A stretch of DNA of 64,000 nucleotides. Origin: Vibrio penaeicida (GTDB lineage: Bacteria > Pseudomonadota > Gammaproteobacteria > Enterobacterales > Vibrionaceae). The translations under genes and the position numbers were made by a program. Position 1 is the stretch's first letter. The number at the start of each line of letters is the position of its first letter. The stretch lies in assembly GCF_002933855.1 (NCBI RefSeq), contig NZ_BFAQ01000035.1, positions 1 to 64,000 of the forward strand. The letters are read 5' to 3'. The notes beneath the pieces were generated by a model. The model saw only the letters and a list, made by a program, of their open reading frames with translations, made no database searches and was not told the origin of the DNA. Positions 8,473 to 17,704 of the stretch are shown in pieces.

Positions 8473-10707
8473 TTAGTAACATTTCGAAGCAATGGCATTT
8501 GCTGCTTCAAACCAGTCTGTATGCGTGTTACCACCTGTCTCGGTGTACTGTTGGAAGTTGGGGTAGGCTTGTAATAAATCGGTGCCTTCCGTTGGCCAAA
8601 TCCACTGAGTATCTACTTCTGCATCTTCAAAGAGCATGATTGCCCATGGCAGGTTATTGCTTGTTTTGAAATACTTACCCGTTTCCGTATTGCTGTCGTC
8701 TTCGCCAGGCAAGTCGAAGAAGCTAGCGTCAAACTTACTTGTAGGTGCATTGTCAGCTAAATGGATTTCTAAACTACGCCCAGGAGGGGTATTGAAGACC
8801 GAACCATGAGAATACCCAGGTGTTCCAAATATAAAGGGTTTGTATGGCATCGCACCGATAGCGCCGTTTAGAGTAGGGTCGATATAACTAACGTGCAGTT
8901 CAAATTCTAATGCTACTTCTTCCCGACAATCCTTAACGGTTCTAAAGTAAGAGCAGCTGTTCGCCTGAGCATCTCTTGCGTTTTCAATAATGATAAAGGT
9001 AGTTTCCGTTGTGTCGGTACTTTCCAGTGTTTCGAAGCTAACTGGCGACCCGTTGTGGTACAAGCGTGTCTTCGTCATGTCGATGTTTGAATTATTTACG
9101 CCAGGGATATTAACGGCGAACCCACTTCGGTAGCTTGCACCTACGGCATCGAGTGTTCCTTTTATGAGGGATTTTGCTACGTATTCAGTGCCGCTTATCG
9201 TTTTAAGCGTTTGCTGTATTTGATAACGAGCGACTAAGTCATTCATGTCATAGTCGGCGGTTTCAGGCCAGTTATCCTCATAAGCTAGGGTGACATAGCC
9301 TTCATTTGTCGGGAAAAACTCCACACGAGTATCTACGTCTGAAATTGTGAATTGGTGATCTTCGACTTCGCCTGACGTAGCACCGCCAGAATAACTAAGT
9401 CCACTCTGTTGGCTAAAACGAAAACGGGACCATGAAGTACCTGCAACAGCCAAGATTGGCGTGGAAAGTACAATAGTGTTTAGCCCCGCCGTCAGAGAAT
9501 AGTCGGTAATGACTTGATCGTAAGTGTCCGTAAATTGGTTGTTTCCTTCCCAATCCATCCATGCATTCAGTGTGCCTGATGTAGAAGCGTAAACCGTAAT
9601 AACATTATCCAAGCCGGGTTCAATAGATGTAACGAAACCAACGCCGTCTTCATCGGCTGTTCCAATGGTGTTATCCGAAGCAGGAGATTGTGCGGCGTCA
9701 GCATCTCCATCTGGTGTTGAAACACCCATCCATGTGGATCCATCAAGCTCATGGCGAGGCCCGTTTGAATTTAGTAGGGTAGAATAGACATCCGGTGCAT
9801 CACCAAAGTCGATGGTCGAATCTTCGTCTATAACGGGTGCATTGGCACATCGAGCTCCGTCGTTTTGATTGGAGGTCGGTCCGGTCGCAAACTCGAGCGC
9901 TGTTATACCCGTTGTATCAATGTCACCGTTACTGTCCAAAGAAAGATCTATTCGATAAATTTTTCCACCTTCCCGAACAACGACACCACCCGAACTCACA
10001 TCTGAATTTCGTGATACGTAGTAATATCCATTAACGTCGAAGTAACCTGCACCGAAAGTGCCTAACTGCTCAACGTCACCGACTTCATTAATATCACCGC
10101 TTCCGTCAATCGCAAATTCGTACAGTATGCCCGAATTGTTATCTACGCCATAAAGCTTGCCGTTACCAGGGTGAAAAGCGAAATCGGTTAAATTGACAGT
10201 AGAGTTGGTAGAAACAAGGTCTAAAGAAAGAGCAGCATTAGGATCCGAATCGAGTGGTGTTAAATCTATTTTGTACAACCCGCTATTTTTTCTGTAAAGG
10301 TAATAAGTTCGGTTGTACACGTCTCCTACGTAAAATGTGTTTGATGGTAACCCAGACACATTGAGCTCTTGTACGTTGTAGTTTTTCCCTACGCGTACCA
10401 CTTTTTTGTTCGTTGTGTCGTAACCGTAAATGAATCGCTTGTCGGTTCCTGATGACTCGTCTTCACCATTGGCGAACCCAAAATCAAACCCAACGCCATT
10501 GATATTTCCAGAGTAAGGGTTAGAGGCGTTAAGCTGCTCAGTTGTACCTGTTACAAGGTTTACTCCCCAAACTTCAACAGGTGCACTCTGAAAAAGAAAA
10601 GCCTTACTTGGGCAGGTATCAAAAGAGGTCACAGTACTTGCAGGGGCATAGGTAGGCAGTGTGCCCATGATTGCAAGTGTCAGTGTACTCACGAGTCTTT
10701 TTTTCAT
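8473..10707 (-). CDS. Secreted LruC/GEVED-domain protein
   Basis: About 744 residues after choosing the ATG at 10707, which has AAAGGG 8 bases upstream and gives a proper signal peptide (MKKRLVSTLTLAIMGTLPTYAPA). Domain order: an N-terminal repeat region like the DUF6923 propeller (DFAFHPGNGKLYGVDNN and related strands, about 30-280), a GEVED domain (SGEVEDHQFTI near 455), then a C-terminal LruC/DUF4842 domain (DYDMNDLVARYQ near 490 to the end). It is likely exported and surface-associated; the function is unknown. It is the first gene of an operon with the small lipoprotein. Confidence 0.85.
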   Translation of the reverse strand: MKKRLVSTLTLAIMGTLPTYAPASTVTSFDTCPSKAFLFQSAPVEVWGVNLVTGTTEQLNASNPYSGNINGVGFDFGFANGEDESSGTDKRFIYGYDTTNKKVVRVGKNYNVQELNVSGLPSNTFYVGDVYNRTYYLYRKNSGLYKIDLTPLDSDPNAALSLDLVSTNSTVNLTDFAFHPGNGKLYGVDNNSGILYEFAIDGSGDINEVGDVEQLGTFGAGYFDVNGYYYVSRNSDVSSGGVVVREGGKIYRIDLSLDSNGDIDTTGITALEFATGPTSNQNDGARCANAPVIDEDSTIDFGDAPDVYSTLLNSNGPRHELDGSTWMGVSTPDGDADAAQSPASDNTIGTADEDGVGFVTSIEPGLDNVITVYASTSGTLNAWMDWEGNNQFTDTYDQVITDYSLTAGLNTIVLSTPILAVAGTSWSRFRFSQQSGLSYSGGATSGEVEDHQFTISDVDTRVEFFPTNEGYVTLAYEDNWPETADYDMNDLVARYQIQQTLKTISGTEYVAKSLIKGTLDAVGASYRSGFAVNIPGVNNSNIDMTKTRLYHNGSPVSFETLESTDTTETTFIIIENARDAQANSCSYFRTVKDCREEVALEFELHVSYIDPTLNGAIGAMPYKPFIFGTPGYSHGSVFNTPPGRSLEIHLADNAPTSKFDASFFDLPGEDDSNTETGKYFKTSNNLPWAIMLFEDAEVDTQWIWPTEGTDLLQAYPNFQQYTETGGNTHTDWFEAANAIASKCY

Positions 10708-10868
10708 ATCGATTACCCTTTGAACCAAATCGGTAACCTGATACATACAAAGAATATGCCATTTATATCTTACTGATATGTATGGATTTATATTTTTTCC
10801 GTTTTAAATTTCTCAAATATGTAGTCAGTTTGAATTAACTTTTCGTCATATTGAGAGACAGACCTTGT

Positions 10869-10888
10869 CGCACTCAAAAAAGAGTGCG
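10869..10888. other. Small hairpin in the gap between moeB and the LruC gene
   Basis: CGCACTC and GAGTGCG pair perfectly around AAAAAA. No T-run follows on either strand, so it is not a clear terminator. It lies about 160 bases upstream of the LruC/GEVED start and could sit in its leader. Confidence 0.4.
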
Positions 10889-10975
10889 CTGAAAAGAGGG
10901 AGAATCTATAGAATATTGACTTGCCGGGATGAATTTTTTAGCTATAACGACCTAAGAAAATTTAAGAACCCTAAG

Positions 10976-11002
10976 AAAAAGGTAAGGATTTTATTTTTAC
11001 CT
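10976..11002 (-). terminator. Probable moeB terminator
   Basis: On the minus strand, AGGTAA and TTACCT form a short stem with an 11-base A/T-rich loop, followed directly by TTTT. The position just after the moeB stop suggests a weak intrinsic terminator. Confidence 0.5.
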
Positions 11003-11014
11003 ATACCAATGAAA

Positions 11015-11761
11015 TTAATTGCAAGTATCGCAATTTGGGTTTTTCATGAGTTTCATTTCTCTCCAAGAAAGAGAAAGGGCATCAAAAGTGAGAAGCTTTC
11101 CAACGCAAGGCTTTCCAAAGTTGGAGATGACCTTGATCGCTTCTAAGGACTGAGTTGCGCCTATAATACCCACTACTGGTGCCATAATTCCAGCTTCGAC
11201 ACAGGTTAGGGCTTGAGCGCCAAACAACGCACTCAAGCATTCATAGCAGGCGTCGTTCTCTTGGTAAGTGAAAACAGAGACGAGACCTTCCATTCTAATC
11301 GCGGCACCCGAAATTAAAGGGGTTTTAGATTGGTAGCAGAGTCGATTAAGTTGGTTTCTTGTGGTGACGTTGTCACTACAATCCAGTACAACCGTGTGAG
11401 ATTTCACTAATTCAGTAAGATCCTCATCACCATGTCTTTTGTTTATGGCTCGAACGTTAATGTGTGGATTTAATTTTTCCAACGAAGATTGTGCCGATTT
11501 TACCTTATCTAGCCCAATGTCCTCGTCAGTATGGAGTACCTGACGCTGTAAGTTGGAAAGCTCGACTTGATCATCATCGATTAATGTAATGTTTCCGATA
11601 CCGGCAGTAGCAAGGTACTGAGAGGCGGCACAGCCCAATCCTCCAGCACCAAGAATTAGAACGGAAGAGGTCTTAAGTGCTTCCTGACCTTCAAAATCAA
11701 AATTCTTCAAAATAATTTGGCGGTTATAGCGAAGCATTTCGCTGTCGGTAAGAATATCCAT
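11015..11761 (-). CDS. moeB: Molybdopterin-synthase adenylyltransferase
   Basis: Activates the C-terminal glycine of the small molybdopterin-synthase subunit MoaD by adenylation, for molybdenum cofactor synthesis in the cytoplasm. The 248-residue length is standard. The nucleotide-binding loop VLILGAGGLGCAASQYLA is near 33-50. DDDQVELSNLQRQ is near 61-73. The structural zinc is held by two Cys pairs, CYEC and CDTC, the second at the very C-terminus. The gene starts 8 bases after the moeA stop, so moeA-moeB is an operon. Confidence 0.95.
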   Translation of the reverse strand: MDILTDSEMLRYNRQIILKNFDFEGQEALKTSSVLILGAGGLGCAASQYLATAGIGNITLIDDDQVELSNLQRQVLHTDEDIGLDKVKSAQSSLEKLNPHINVRAINKRHGDEDLTELVKSHTVVLDCSDNVTTRNQLNRLCYQSKTPLISGAAIRMEGLVSVFTYQENDACYECLSALFGAQALTCVEAGIMAPVVGIIGATQSLEAIKVISNFGKPCVGKLLTFDALSLSWREMKLMKNPNCDTCN

Positions 11762-11769
11762 AGTTTTTC

Positions 11770-13008
11770 TTAATATAATGTTTGGTTAAACAGCTGTATT
11801 TGAACAGTTTCACCTTGTTCTACGGTGTTTCGCTCACGTTCTAAAACGGCAAAACAGTTTGATAAACTCATCGAGCGAAATGCACCAGAGCTTTGGTTTC
11901 CTGTTGATTCAACAAAGAACTTCCCATTTTCGATACTGTATATCGCTCGCTGATAATCGGTTCTACCCGGGGATTTTTTAAAACGTGAGCGAGTGATTGC
12001 CGGTATGGATTCTGGTGCTTGCCATTTAGAATGACCAGCGATCTTAGCGAGTAAAGGCTGCACAAGAACATACATGGTAAGCATAGCTGAAACAGGGTTG
12101 CCTGGAAGACCACAAAAATAAGCGCTGTCTAATTTCCCGTAAGCAAATGGCTTTCCGGGTTTTATGGCTAGCTTCCAAAATCCGATTTCACCTAACTCTT
12201 CTAAAATGTCTTTTGTATAATCAGCTTCACCCACACTGACGCCTCCAGAAGTAACGACGACATCAGCTTGTTGTTGTGCATGAATGAATGTTGATTTTAA
12301 TGTTTCTGGGCAATCAGGAATAATGCCCAAATCTATTGCATCGCAACCAAAATTTAAAATGAGCTCTTTTATGCCATAGCGGTTGCTGTCATATATCTGC
12401 CCAGCTTCTAACTCGGTTCCGACGGTTTTAAGCTCGTCGCCTGTCGAAAAGAATGCCACTTTTGGTTTTTCAAATACGCTGACATTCGCGATGCCTAACG
12501 AGGCGATCATTGGGATATCTCTAGGGGTTAATCGATGCCCAAGTTCAAGAACCAAATCACCTTGGCGAATGTCTTCGCCAATTGGTCGAATGTTGTTTTT
12601 CAGTTCTACATCGGTTTGCAGAAATTCTACATCGCCATTTTCAAGTATCTGCGTGTTTTCTTGCATGATAACGGCATCGCAACCTTCAGGTATTTCTGCA
12701 CCAGTCATGATTCGAATGCAGCCACCTTTGTCCCAATGACCGACAAAAGGTTGCCCTGCAAATGACTTACCCGACACGGGCATAATCGCGTTTTGGGACA
12801 AGTCCGCTCGGCGGATAGCGTAGCCGTCCATTGCAGAATTGTGAAATGGGGGGACATGGATTGGAGAATGAATTGGTTCAGCTAAAACAAACCCACACGC
12901 ATCGGCAATAGACATCGTTTGAGTTCGCGTTAAGGGGGAAACAGAGCCCAGCATCTTGTTCATTGCATCTTCGATTGGCATCAGACCCGGCGCGTCACAA
13001 CAACCCAT
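11770..13008 (-). CDS. moeA: Molybdopterin molybdenumtransferase
   Basis: Inserts molybdate into adenylylated molybdopterin. The 412-residue length matches MoeA. Visible motifs are PPFHNSAMDGYA near 52-63, RIMTGAEIPEGCDAVIMQE near 97-115, TSGGVSVGEADYTK in the central domain, and GLPGNPVSAM in the C-terminal half. It is the first gene of the moeA-moeB operon and is divergent from folE, the usual Vibrio arrangement; both lead into pterin chemistry. Confidence 0.95.
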   Translation of the reverse strand: MGCCDAPGLMPIEDAMNKMLGSVSPLTRTQTMSIADACGFVLAEPIHSPIHVPPFHNSAMDGYAIRRADLSQNAIMPVSGKSFAGQPFVGHWDKGGCIRIMTGAEIPEGCDAVIMQENTQILENGDVEFLQTDVELKNNIRPIGEDIRQGDLVLELGHRLTPRDIPMIASLGIANVSVFEKPKVAFFSTGDELKTVGTELEAGQIYDSNRYGIKELILNFGCDAIDLGIIPDCPETLKSTFIHAQQQADVVVTSGGVSVGEADYTKDILEELGEIGFWKLAIKPGKPFAYGKLDSAYFCGLPGNPVSAMLTMYVLVQPLLAKIAGHSKWQAPESIPAITRSRFKKSPGRTDYQRAIYSIENGKFFVESTGNQSSGAFRSMSLSNCFAVLERERNTVEQGETVQIQLFNQTLY

Positions 13009-13171
13009 ATAAATTACCCCATTTTTTATTCTTAACTATTTGCGGAACAATAGCATAGTTAAGGGTTTGACCCCAGTAACCTCGCTCAAAATATGGGTGT
13101 AATTATTCCAAAATACGAGTATGCTTGTCACCCATCCAAAAGGGGTAAAAGATTGCATGGGAGAAGTAAAC

Positions 13172-13825
13172 ATGCCTGGTTTGAGTGAATCAGCACTGTT
13201 AGTTCAGAAAGCGCTAGTAGAGAAGGGCATTGAGACTCCAATGTTGCCAAACGAAGTGAGTCGCGAAGAGAAAAAAGCGCGTATTGAAAATCATATGCGT
13301 GAAATTCTTCAACTTCTTGAACTGGATCTCTCTGATGATAGCCTTGAAGAAACGCCGCGTCGAATTGCTAAAATGTACGTTGATGAAGTGTTTTCTGGAT
13401 TAGACTATAAGAACTTCCCAAAAATCACAGTGATCGAAAACAAAATGGCTTGCAGTGAAATGGTGCGTGTAAAAGACATCACCGTAACAAGCACCTGTGA
13501 GCATCATTTAGTTACCATCGATGGTAAGGCAGCAGTGGCTTACATTCCGCGCAAGAAAATTATTGGTTTGTCTAAAATCAATCGCATTGTTCGTTTCTTT
13601 GCGCAGCGCCCTCAGGTGCAAGAACGTATGACACAGCAAGTGCTTGTCGCTCTTCAAACATTACTCGAAACCGACGATGTTGCCATTACTATGGATGCAG
13701 TGCATTACTGTGTGAAGTCTCGTGGAGTCATGGACGCAACCAGCGAAACGACTACTACGGCACTTGGTGGGATATTCAAATCGAATCCAGCAACTCGACA
13801 TGAATTCCTTCATGGTTTGAGATAA
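13172..13825 (+). CDS. folE: GTP cyclohydrolase I
   Basis: Converts GTP to dihydroneopterin triphosphate, the first step of folate and pterin synthesis. The 217-residue start at 13172 (MPGLSESALLVQKAL) is preferred. It has GGGAGAAG 5 bases upstream and matches other Vibrio FolE starts, while the upstream in-frame ATG at 13121 adds an atypical 17 residues. Zinc and catalytic residues are in TSTCEHHLVTIDG and HYCVKSRGVMD. LEETPRRIAKMYVDE and SKINRIVRFFAQRPQVQERMT (split here by motif) are also conserved. Confidence 0.96.
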   Translation: MPGLSESALLVQKALVEKGIETPMLPNEVSREEKKARIENHMREILQLLELDLSDDSLEETPRRIAKMYVDEVFSGLDYKNFPKITVIENKMACSEMVRVKDITVTSTCEHHLVTIDGKAAVAYIPRKKIIGLSKINRIVRFFAQRPQVQERMTQQVLVALQTLLETDDVAITMDAVHYCVKSRGVMDATSETTTTALGGIFKSNPATRHEFLHGLR

Positions 13826-13910
13826 GTTTTTTAGCACGTTTTACTTAGGTAAACGTGTTGAAATAACGTCAAAGATTTGAAAAAACATTATTAGATAGTG
13901 TTCTTAACAT

Positions 13911-13940
13911 AAAAAACCCAGCGTATTTGCTGGGTTTTTT
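13911..13940. terminator. Bidirectional terminator after folE
   Basis: AAAAAACCCAGC and GCTGGGTTTTTT form a perfect 12-bp stem with a 6-base loop between folE and the converging chemoreceptor gene. It serves both directions. Confidence 0.9.
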
Positions 13941-13961
13941 TGTTAGATTTTTGAACAGTCG

Positions 13962-15725
13962 TTAGCTTGTTTTAAACTGCGCTACCGCTTCATCCATTTC
14001 GTGAGCTTGGCTAGATACGCCATCTACTTCTTCCATACATTGTTTTGCAGAATGGATGTTGTTGTCTGAAATGGCTTGCAACTCAGTAATCGAACCACTG
14101 ACTTGATTCATTACAATACCTTGTTCTTCTATCGCTGAGGCAATACGTTCTGAATTACTTTGTATTGTATCCATGTCACTGATTATTTGAGTAAAGCTAT
14201 CATCAAGTGTTTGTGAATATTGCTTCGTTTGCTCACCTTGGGCATTACACGTTTCAATGTCTGTGACCACCGTGGACATCTGAGATTGAATTGCTGTAAC
14301 CACAGAGGTGATTTCCTCAGTTGATTGGTGAGTACGGCTAGCGAGAGCTCTTACTTCGTCGGCTACAACCGCAAATCCACGACCTTGCTCACCTGCGCGC
14401 GCAGCTTCGATGGCAGCGTTTAGTGCCAGTAAGTTAGTTTGTTCCGCTATTTCTTGAATCATAACAACAGCGCCGCCAATCTGGTCTACGTGTTGATTAA
14501 GCGAAGTTATCGAAGCTTGGCTATTTGCCAATGTACCGGAAAGTCCATTGATGTTATCAACTGTGCTGCTTACAACATCTCTACCTGATCTCGCATTGTT
14601 TGCAGCTTGGTTAACACCTTCAGCAGCAACCGCAGTACTTTCGGAAATCTCACTGATCGTAGATACCATTTCTTGTACAGATGTCGCCATGGATGTTGTG
14701 TGCTCTGCCTGAGTATCAAATTGTTCAATAACACCTTGAAGTTGAGAGTGCATACTTTCGGTGCTGCTAAATAATGCTTTGGATTTAACTTGAGAGCCTG
14801 AAACGAGCTTTTCAATACTTTCAAGTAAGTGGTTAAAGTACTTACCTAATTCTGAAAGTTCGCTTTTACCATTGATATCGACACGCATGCCTATATTGTT
14901 GGTTTCGGAGATTTCCTGAATTGTTGAGAGAAGCTTATTCATCATTGTGTTGATAGATAGAGAAATCTGCGCAACGACACCAACTATAATGAGGATAATT
15001 ACAAATGAGATCCCCCATTTTATTTGCATGTTTTTCTCTTCGTATGCTGTGACGCCTGTTTGGAGAATTTCTGCAGAGGCCTTAAATTGTGTCTCAATCT
15101 TGTGCGATCCAGAACGCACTTGGCCAAGCATTCCAATATTATATTTAAGACCAATGACTTCCAGTTGACTAGCTACTTTTTGCGCAGAGCTTTTCAGCTC
15201 ATTACTGCCATAGTTTCCAAGAAGAGAAGGGTCATACTTGCCTTGTAAAATGGCATGATGAAAGGTATCTAAAGCAAGTTTTCCCATGTCGTCAGACGAA
15301 TCGAACAAGCGATTGAATTCCTCATTAAAGGTACCCAGTAACCCTTCGGTATCCTTTAAACCCAAGGTTTTAAAGGAAGATACCATGTTACTAAAGCCCT
15401 TCTTATAAGAATCCAAATCCGCAACAAGTTGGTTGGGATAGGGGATATCATAATTTTTAAGAGTCGACGCGATTTGAGCGTTAATTGCTAAAAAGTTGTC
15501 TGCGTTTTTATTGAATTTATCAAGGTACTTCATATCTTTGCGAAGAAGGAAATCTTTCTCGTTTCTTCTCAGCATAAGCAGGCTTACTTGTAGGTCTGAT
15601 AGTTGCGTTCTAGCAGCACTCAAATCACCTACATTTTTACTTGAAATGGTAGATACACCTAAAATGGTCGCAACACCAAGGATCGAAACCAACCCCAAAA
15701 GTATCAGTCGAGACTTAATATTCAT
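13962..15725 (-). CDS. Methyl-accepting chemotaxis protein with HBM-like sensor
   Basis: A 587-residue chemoreceptor. TM1 is at about 7-27. A long helical periplasmic domain (30-235) contains RRNEKDFLLRKDMKYLDKF, typical of the helical bimodular (HBM) sensor family. TM2 is near 240-262, followed by HAMP and a cytoplasmic signalling domain. The hairpin tip reads IAEQTNLLALNAAIEAARAG and then GFAVVADEVRALA. ATG 15725 is chosen because GAAGAAG lies about 8 bases upstream and the N-terminus then begins at the membrane segment; ATGs at 15731 and 15782 are alternatives. It is a single gene with terminators on both sides. Confidence 0.92.
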   Translation of the reverse strand: MNIKSRLILLGLVSILGVATILGVSTISSKNVGDLSAARTQLSDLQVSLLMLRRNEKDFLLRKDMKYLDKFNKNADNFLAINAQIASTLKNYDIPYPNQLVADLDSYKKGFSNMVSSFKTLGLKDTEGLLGTFNEEFNRLFDSSDDMGKLALDTFHHAILQGKYDPSLLGNYGSNELKSSAQKVASQLEVIGLKYNIGMLGQVRSGSHKIETQFKASAEILQTGVTAYEEKNMQIKWGISFVIILIIVGVVAQISLSINTMMNKLLSTIQEISETNNIGMRVDINGKSELSELGKYFNHLLESIEKLVSGSQVKSKALFSSTESMHSQLQGVIEQFDTQAEHTTSMATSVQEMVSTISEISESTAVAAEGVNQAANNARSGRDVVSSTVDNINGLSGTLANSQASITSLNQHVDQIGGAVVMIQEIAEQTNLLALNAAIEAARAGEQGRGFAVVADEVRALASRTHQSTEEITSVVTAIQSQMSTVVTDIETCNAQGEQTKQYSQTLDDSFTQIISDMDTIQSNSERIASAIEEQGIVMNQVSGSITELQAISDNNIHSAKQCMEEVDGVSSQAHEMDEAVAQFKTS

Positions 15726-15941
15726 AAGCATTCTTCTTCTATTGATATAAGTATCATTAATGATAGGTTTATTTATCATCAATATTCATAAAGTTAATTT
15801 AGAAATGAGACTCCTGCTACAAATAAATGTGACATTTTGGTTACATTTATATTACGCATTTTAACTCATTGTTTTAAAAGGTTGCATAAAGACGTTGTGA
15901 TTGAAACCCGTTAGAAGAAATATTATGTATGGGTTTTTAAT

Positions 15942-15954
15942 AATGATTCTCATT
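15942..15954. promoter_or_regulatory. Fur-box-like site
   Basis: AATGATTCTCATT matches the Fur core AATGATAATCATT at 11 of 13 positions and sits in the A/T-rich context expected (ATAATGATTCTCATTTAT). It lies about 220 bases upstream of the chemoreceptor start and about 125 bases before the structured region at 16079. Confidence 0.45.
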
Positions 15955-16078
15955 TATATGTGGATATGTCATTAATGAGAGTATTCAATTGAGTTCATTA
16001 TTTTAAAGCCTCGTGTAAATAAGTTTCTTATTTGGTAACAATTATATCGACTGTTATTCATATTTCTTTAATGTTTCT

Positions 16079-16175
16079 TGTCAAATATTTTTTAGATCAG
16101 GATAGGTGCGTTGTTTCGAGGAATGGAAAGAAATATTTGACAGGTAAAGAAAAACCGCCTTGAAAAGGCGGTTTT
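16079..16175 (+). ncRNA. Candidate structured RNA ending in an intrinsic terminator
   Basis: TGTCAAATATTT (16079-16090) and AAATATTTGACA (16131-16142) are exact inverted repeats around 40 bases. A terminator stem AAAACCGCCTT/AAGGCGGTTTT (16151-16161 and 16165-16175) with a GAA loop and T-run follows. The terminator also works on the minus strand for the FKBP gene, so the inverted repeat could instead be a 3' UTR structure. No known sRNA family is recognised. Confidence 0.35.
16151..16175. terminator. Strong bidirectional terminator
   Basis: A perfect 11-bp GC-rich stem with a 3-base loop, flanked by A-run and T-run. It lies 113 bases downstream of the FKBP stop on the minus strand. Confidence 0.85.
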
Positions 16176-16287
16176 TATAATGACTGGATACGGTTAAAGC
16201 GAACTCCTGATTCTTCATTACTCATCGAAGAACAATAGGGAGAGAGTATTCACGCTTAGAAAATACCGGTTGAGTAAACGAATTACG

Positions 16288-16761
16288 CTAATTTATGGCT
16301 AATAATTCCACTTCAAAAATTAAAGTGGCAGCTGGTGGAATAGGACCAGACCCATTCTTCCCATAGGCAAGGTTACTAGGGATGTAAAAGCGGAATTTGT
16401 CGCCAACAACCATTAATTGTACGCCTTCCTGCCAGCCTTGAATTACTTTGTTTAAAGGAAACGAGATCGGCTCTCCGCGATCAACTGAACTATCAAATAC
16501 TGTACCGTCAAGTAATGTGCCGTGGTAATGCACTTTAACTTGGCTAGTCGCAGTTGGGTGACTTTCTCCATTACCAGTTGTAATAACTTCATATTGCAAA
16601 CCAGATTCGGTCGTTTTTACGCCAGCTCGTTGCTCATTTTGTATTAAGAAGTTCTGGCCCAGCTTGAAATTGGCTTCTGACGCTTTATGGTTTGTCCATG
16701 TGCGATAGATGAAAAAGGCGGCAAGGACAAAAATAATAATCGGAAAAACTAACTTAGACAC
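16288..16761 (-). CDS. FKBP-type peptidyl-prolyl isomerase
   Basis: A 157-residue protein. An N-terminal hydrophobic anchor or uncleaved signal (about 3-20) and short linker are followed by one FKBP domain (about 55-157). Family residues are visible in VKVHYHGTLLDGTVFDSS, VIQGWQEGVQLM, FYIPSNLAYG and LIFEVELL. It should catalyse cis-trans proline isomerisation and help folding on the periplasmic side of the membrane. It lies 50 bases downstream of the DsbA-like lipoprotein gene on the same strand, so a folding-related operon is likely. Confidence 0.92.
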   Translation of the reverse strand: MSKLVFPIIIFVLAAFFIYRTWTNHKASEANFKLGQNFLIQNEQRAGVKTTESGLQYEVITTGNGESHPTATSQVKVHYHGTLLDGTVFDSSVDRGEPISFPLNKVIQGWQEGVQLMVVGDKFRFYIPSNLAYGKNGSGPIPPAATLIFEVELLAIN

Positions 16762-16811
16762 GATGGTTCCCTTTGATTTGAAATAGCTGAATTCTATTAG
16801 GGCAATAGACC

Positions 16812-17435
16812 CTATAGGGTTAGAAGATAATTTATCGTTTTGGCAATGTCTTTGACATCTTTGTGTCCAGACGTAACAACTTGATATTTGCCATTGATAA
16901 TAAAGGTTGGAACAGCGTTGATTTGACCTTTATGTGTCACCGTTTCTGCATTAGAAATGTGTTCAAATAACAATTTTTGCTGTTCTTCGTTGAAGTGGTA
17001 AGGGCTAATTAAGCCACGGGAAGTAAACACTTTTTCCGTTGCTTGCTTAATTTCATCTTGAGTAAACCCTTTGCCCATTTGCGCTGCTGCGAATAATTCA
17101 TCCATCATTTGGTGATCTGGAGTGGCATCCAGCTGCATTTGTGCGGCGTAATAAATGAGTGCGCCTATCTGAGCGCTTTCGTTGAAGGTGACGTGAACTT
17201 TACCAATCTTCTCAGAAAGTTCAGATTCAATCTCGGGCAGGAATTTCTCCATACTTCTACAGTGACCACAATTTAAAGAGAAAACCTCAGTAACAGGGGA
17301 AACGAGATCGGAGCTCAGCTCGGTTGGCAGTAACTCAAAATGGGTGCCTTGCTTCGGAATTCCGTCATCGGTACATGCAACAAGCGCGACAGAAGCAAGC
17401 AAAAGTGAAATGTATGAATAGAAACGTTTAAGCAT
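16812..17435 (-). CDS. DsbA-like thioredoxin-fold lipoprotein
   Basis: A 207-residue protein. The lipoprotein signal ends in LVAC (Cys21), so it is probably a membrane-anchored periplasmic thiol oxidoreductase. The redox motif is CGHC (FSLNCGHCRSMEKFLP) rather than the usual DsbA CPHC. The cis-proline loop VPTFIING and the inserted helical domain between them are DsbA-like, and the length is close to DsbA. It may oxidise or isomerise disulfides. It is probably co-transcribed with the downstream FKBP isomerase gene. Confidence 0.88.
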   Translation of the reverse strand: MLKRFYSYISLLLASVALVACTDDGIPKQGTHFELLPTELSSDLVSPVTEVFSLNCGHCRSMEKFLPEIESELSEKIGKVHVTFNESAQIGALIYYAAQMQLDATPDHQMMDELFAAAQMGKGFTQDEIKQATEKVFTSRGLISPYHFNEEQQKLLFEHISNAETVTHKGQINAVPTFIINGKYQVVTSGHKDVKDIAKTINYLLTL

Positions 17436-17704
17436 AATGATATGTCGTTCGAAATTGTGGCGAGTATAGTAGAAGAAATTTCTCTTCGGACATACTAAAA
17501 TTTACTAGGTAAACGCATTCTATCTAAGGAACAATGAAAGTCAGCGCTGAATGAGGCAGATTTTTCTAAAGATTTTAACTGTCTGCCGATAAAGATATTG
17601 TAACCTGTATGCGTTTGCTTTTTCTGTTGAGTCCTCTGACTCTCTGTATTTAAGCTAACAAACGCTAATCAGCACCATTTTGAATTAGAGCAATTAGTAG
17701 CCTT

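Larger units (their letters stand above)
15726..16287. other. Long gap upstream of the chemoreceptor; possible sRNA locus
   Basis: A 560-base gap with no credible protein gene. It holds a Fur-like site at 15942-15954. Further right, a 12-bp inverted repeat encloses 40 bases and is followed within 10 bases by a perfect terminator (16151-16175). A weak promoter candidate on the plus strand is TTGGTA (16032-16037), a 17-base spacer and TATTCA (16055-16060). The left part must also hold the chemoreceptor promoter. Confidence 0.45.

Noticed and set aside
10865..11146. Plus-strand frame of 93 codons (TTG start) overlapping the end of moeB
   Set aside because: Its last third is antisense to the moeB C-terminus, the start is TTG without a ribosome site, and the composition is Lys/Arg-rich noise.
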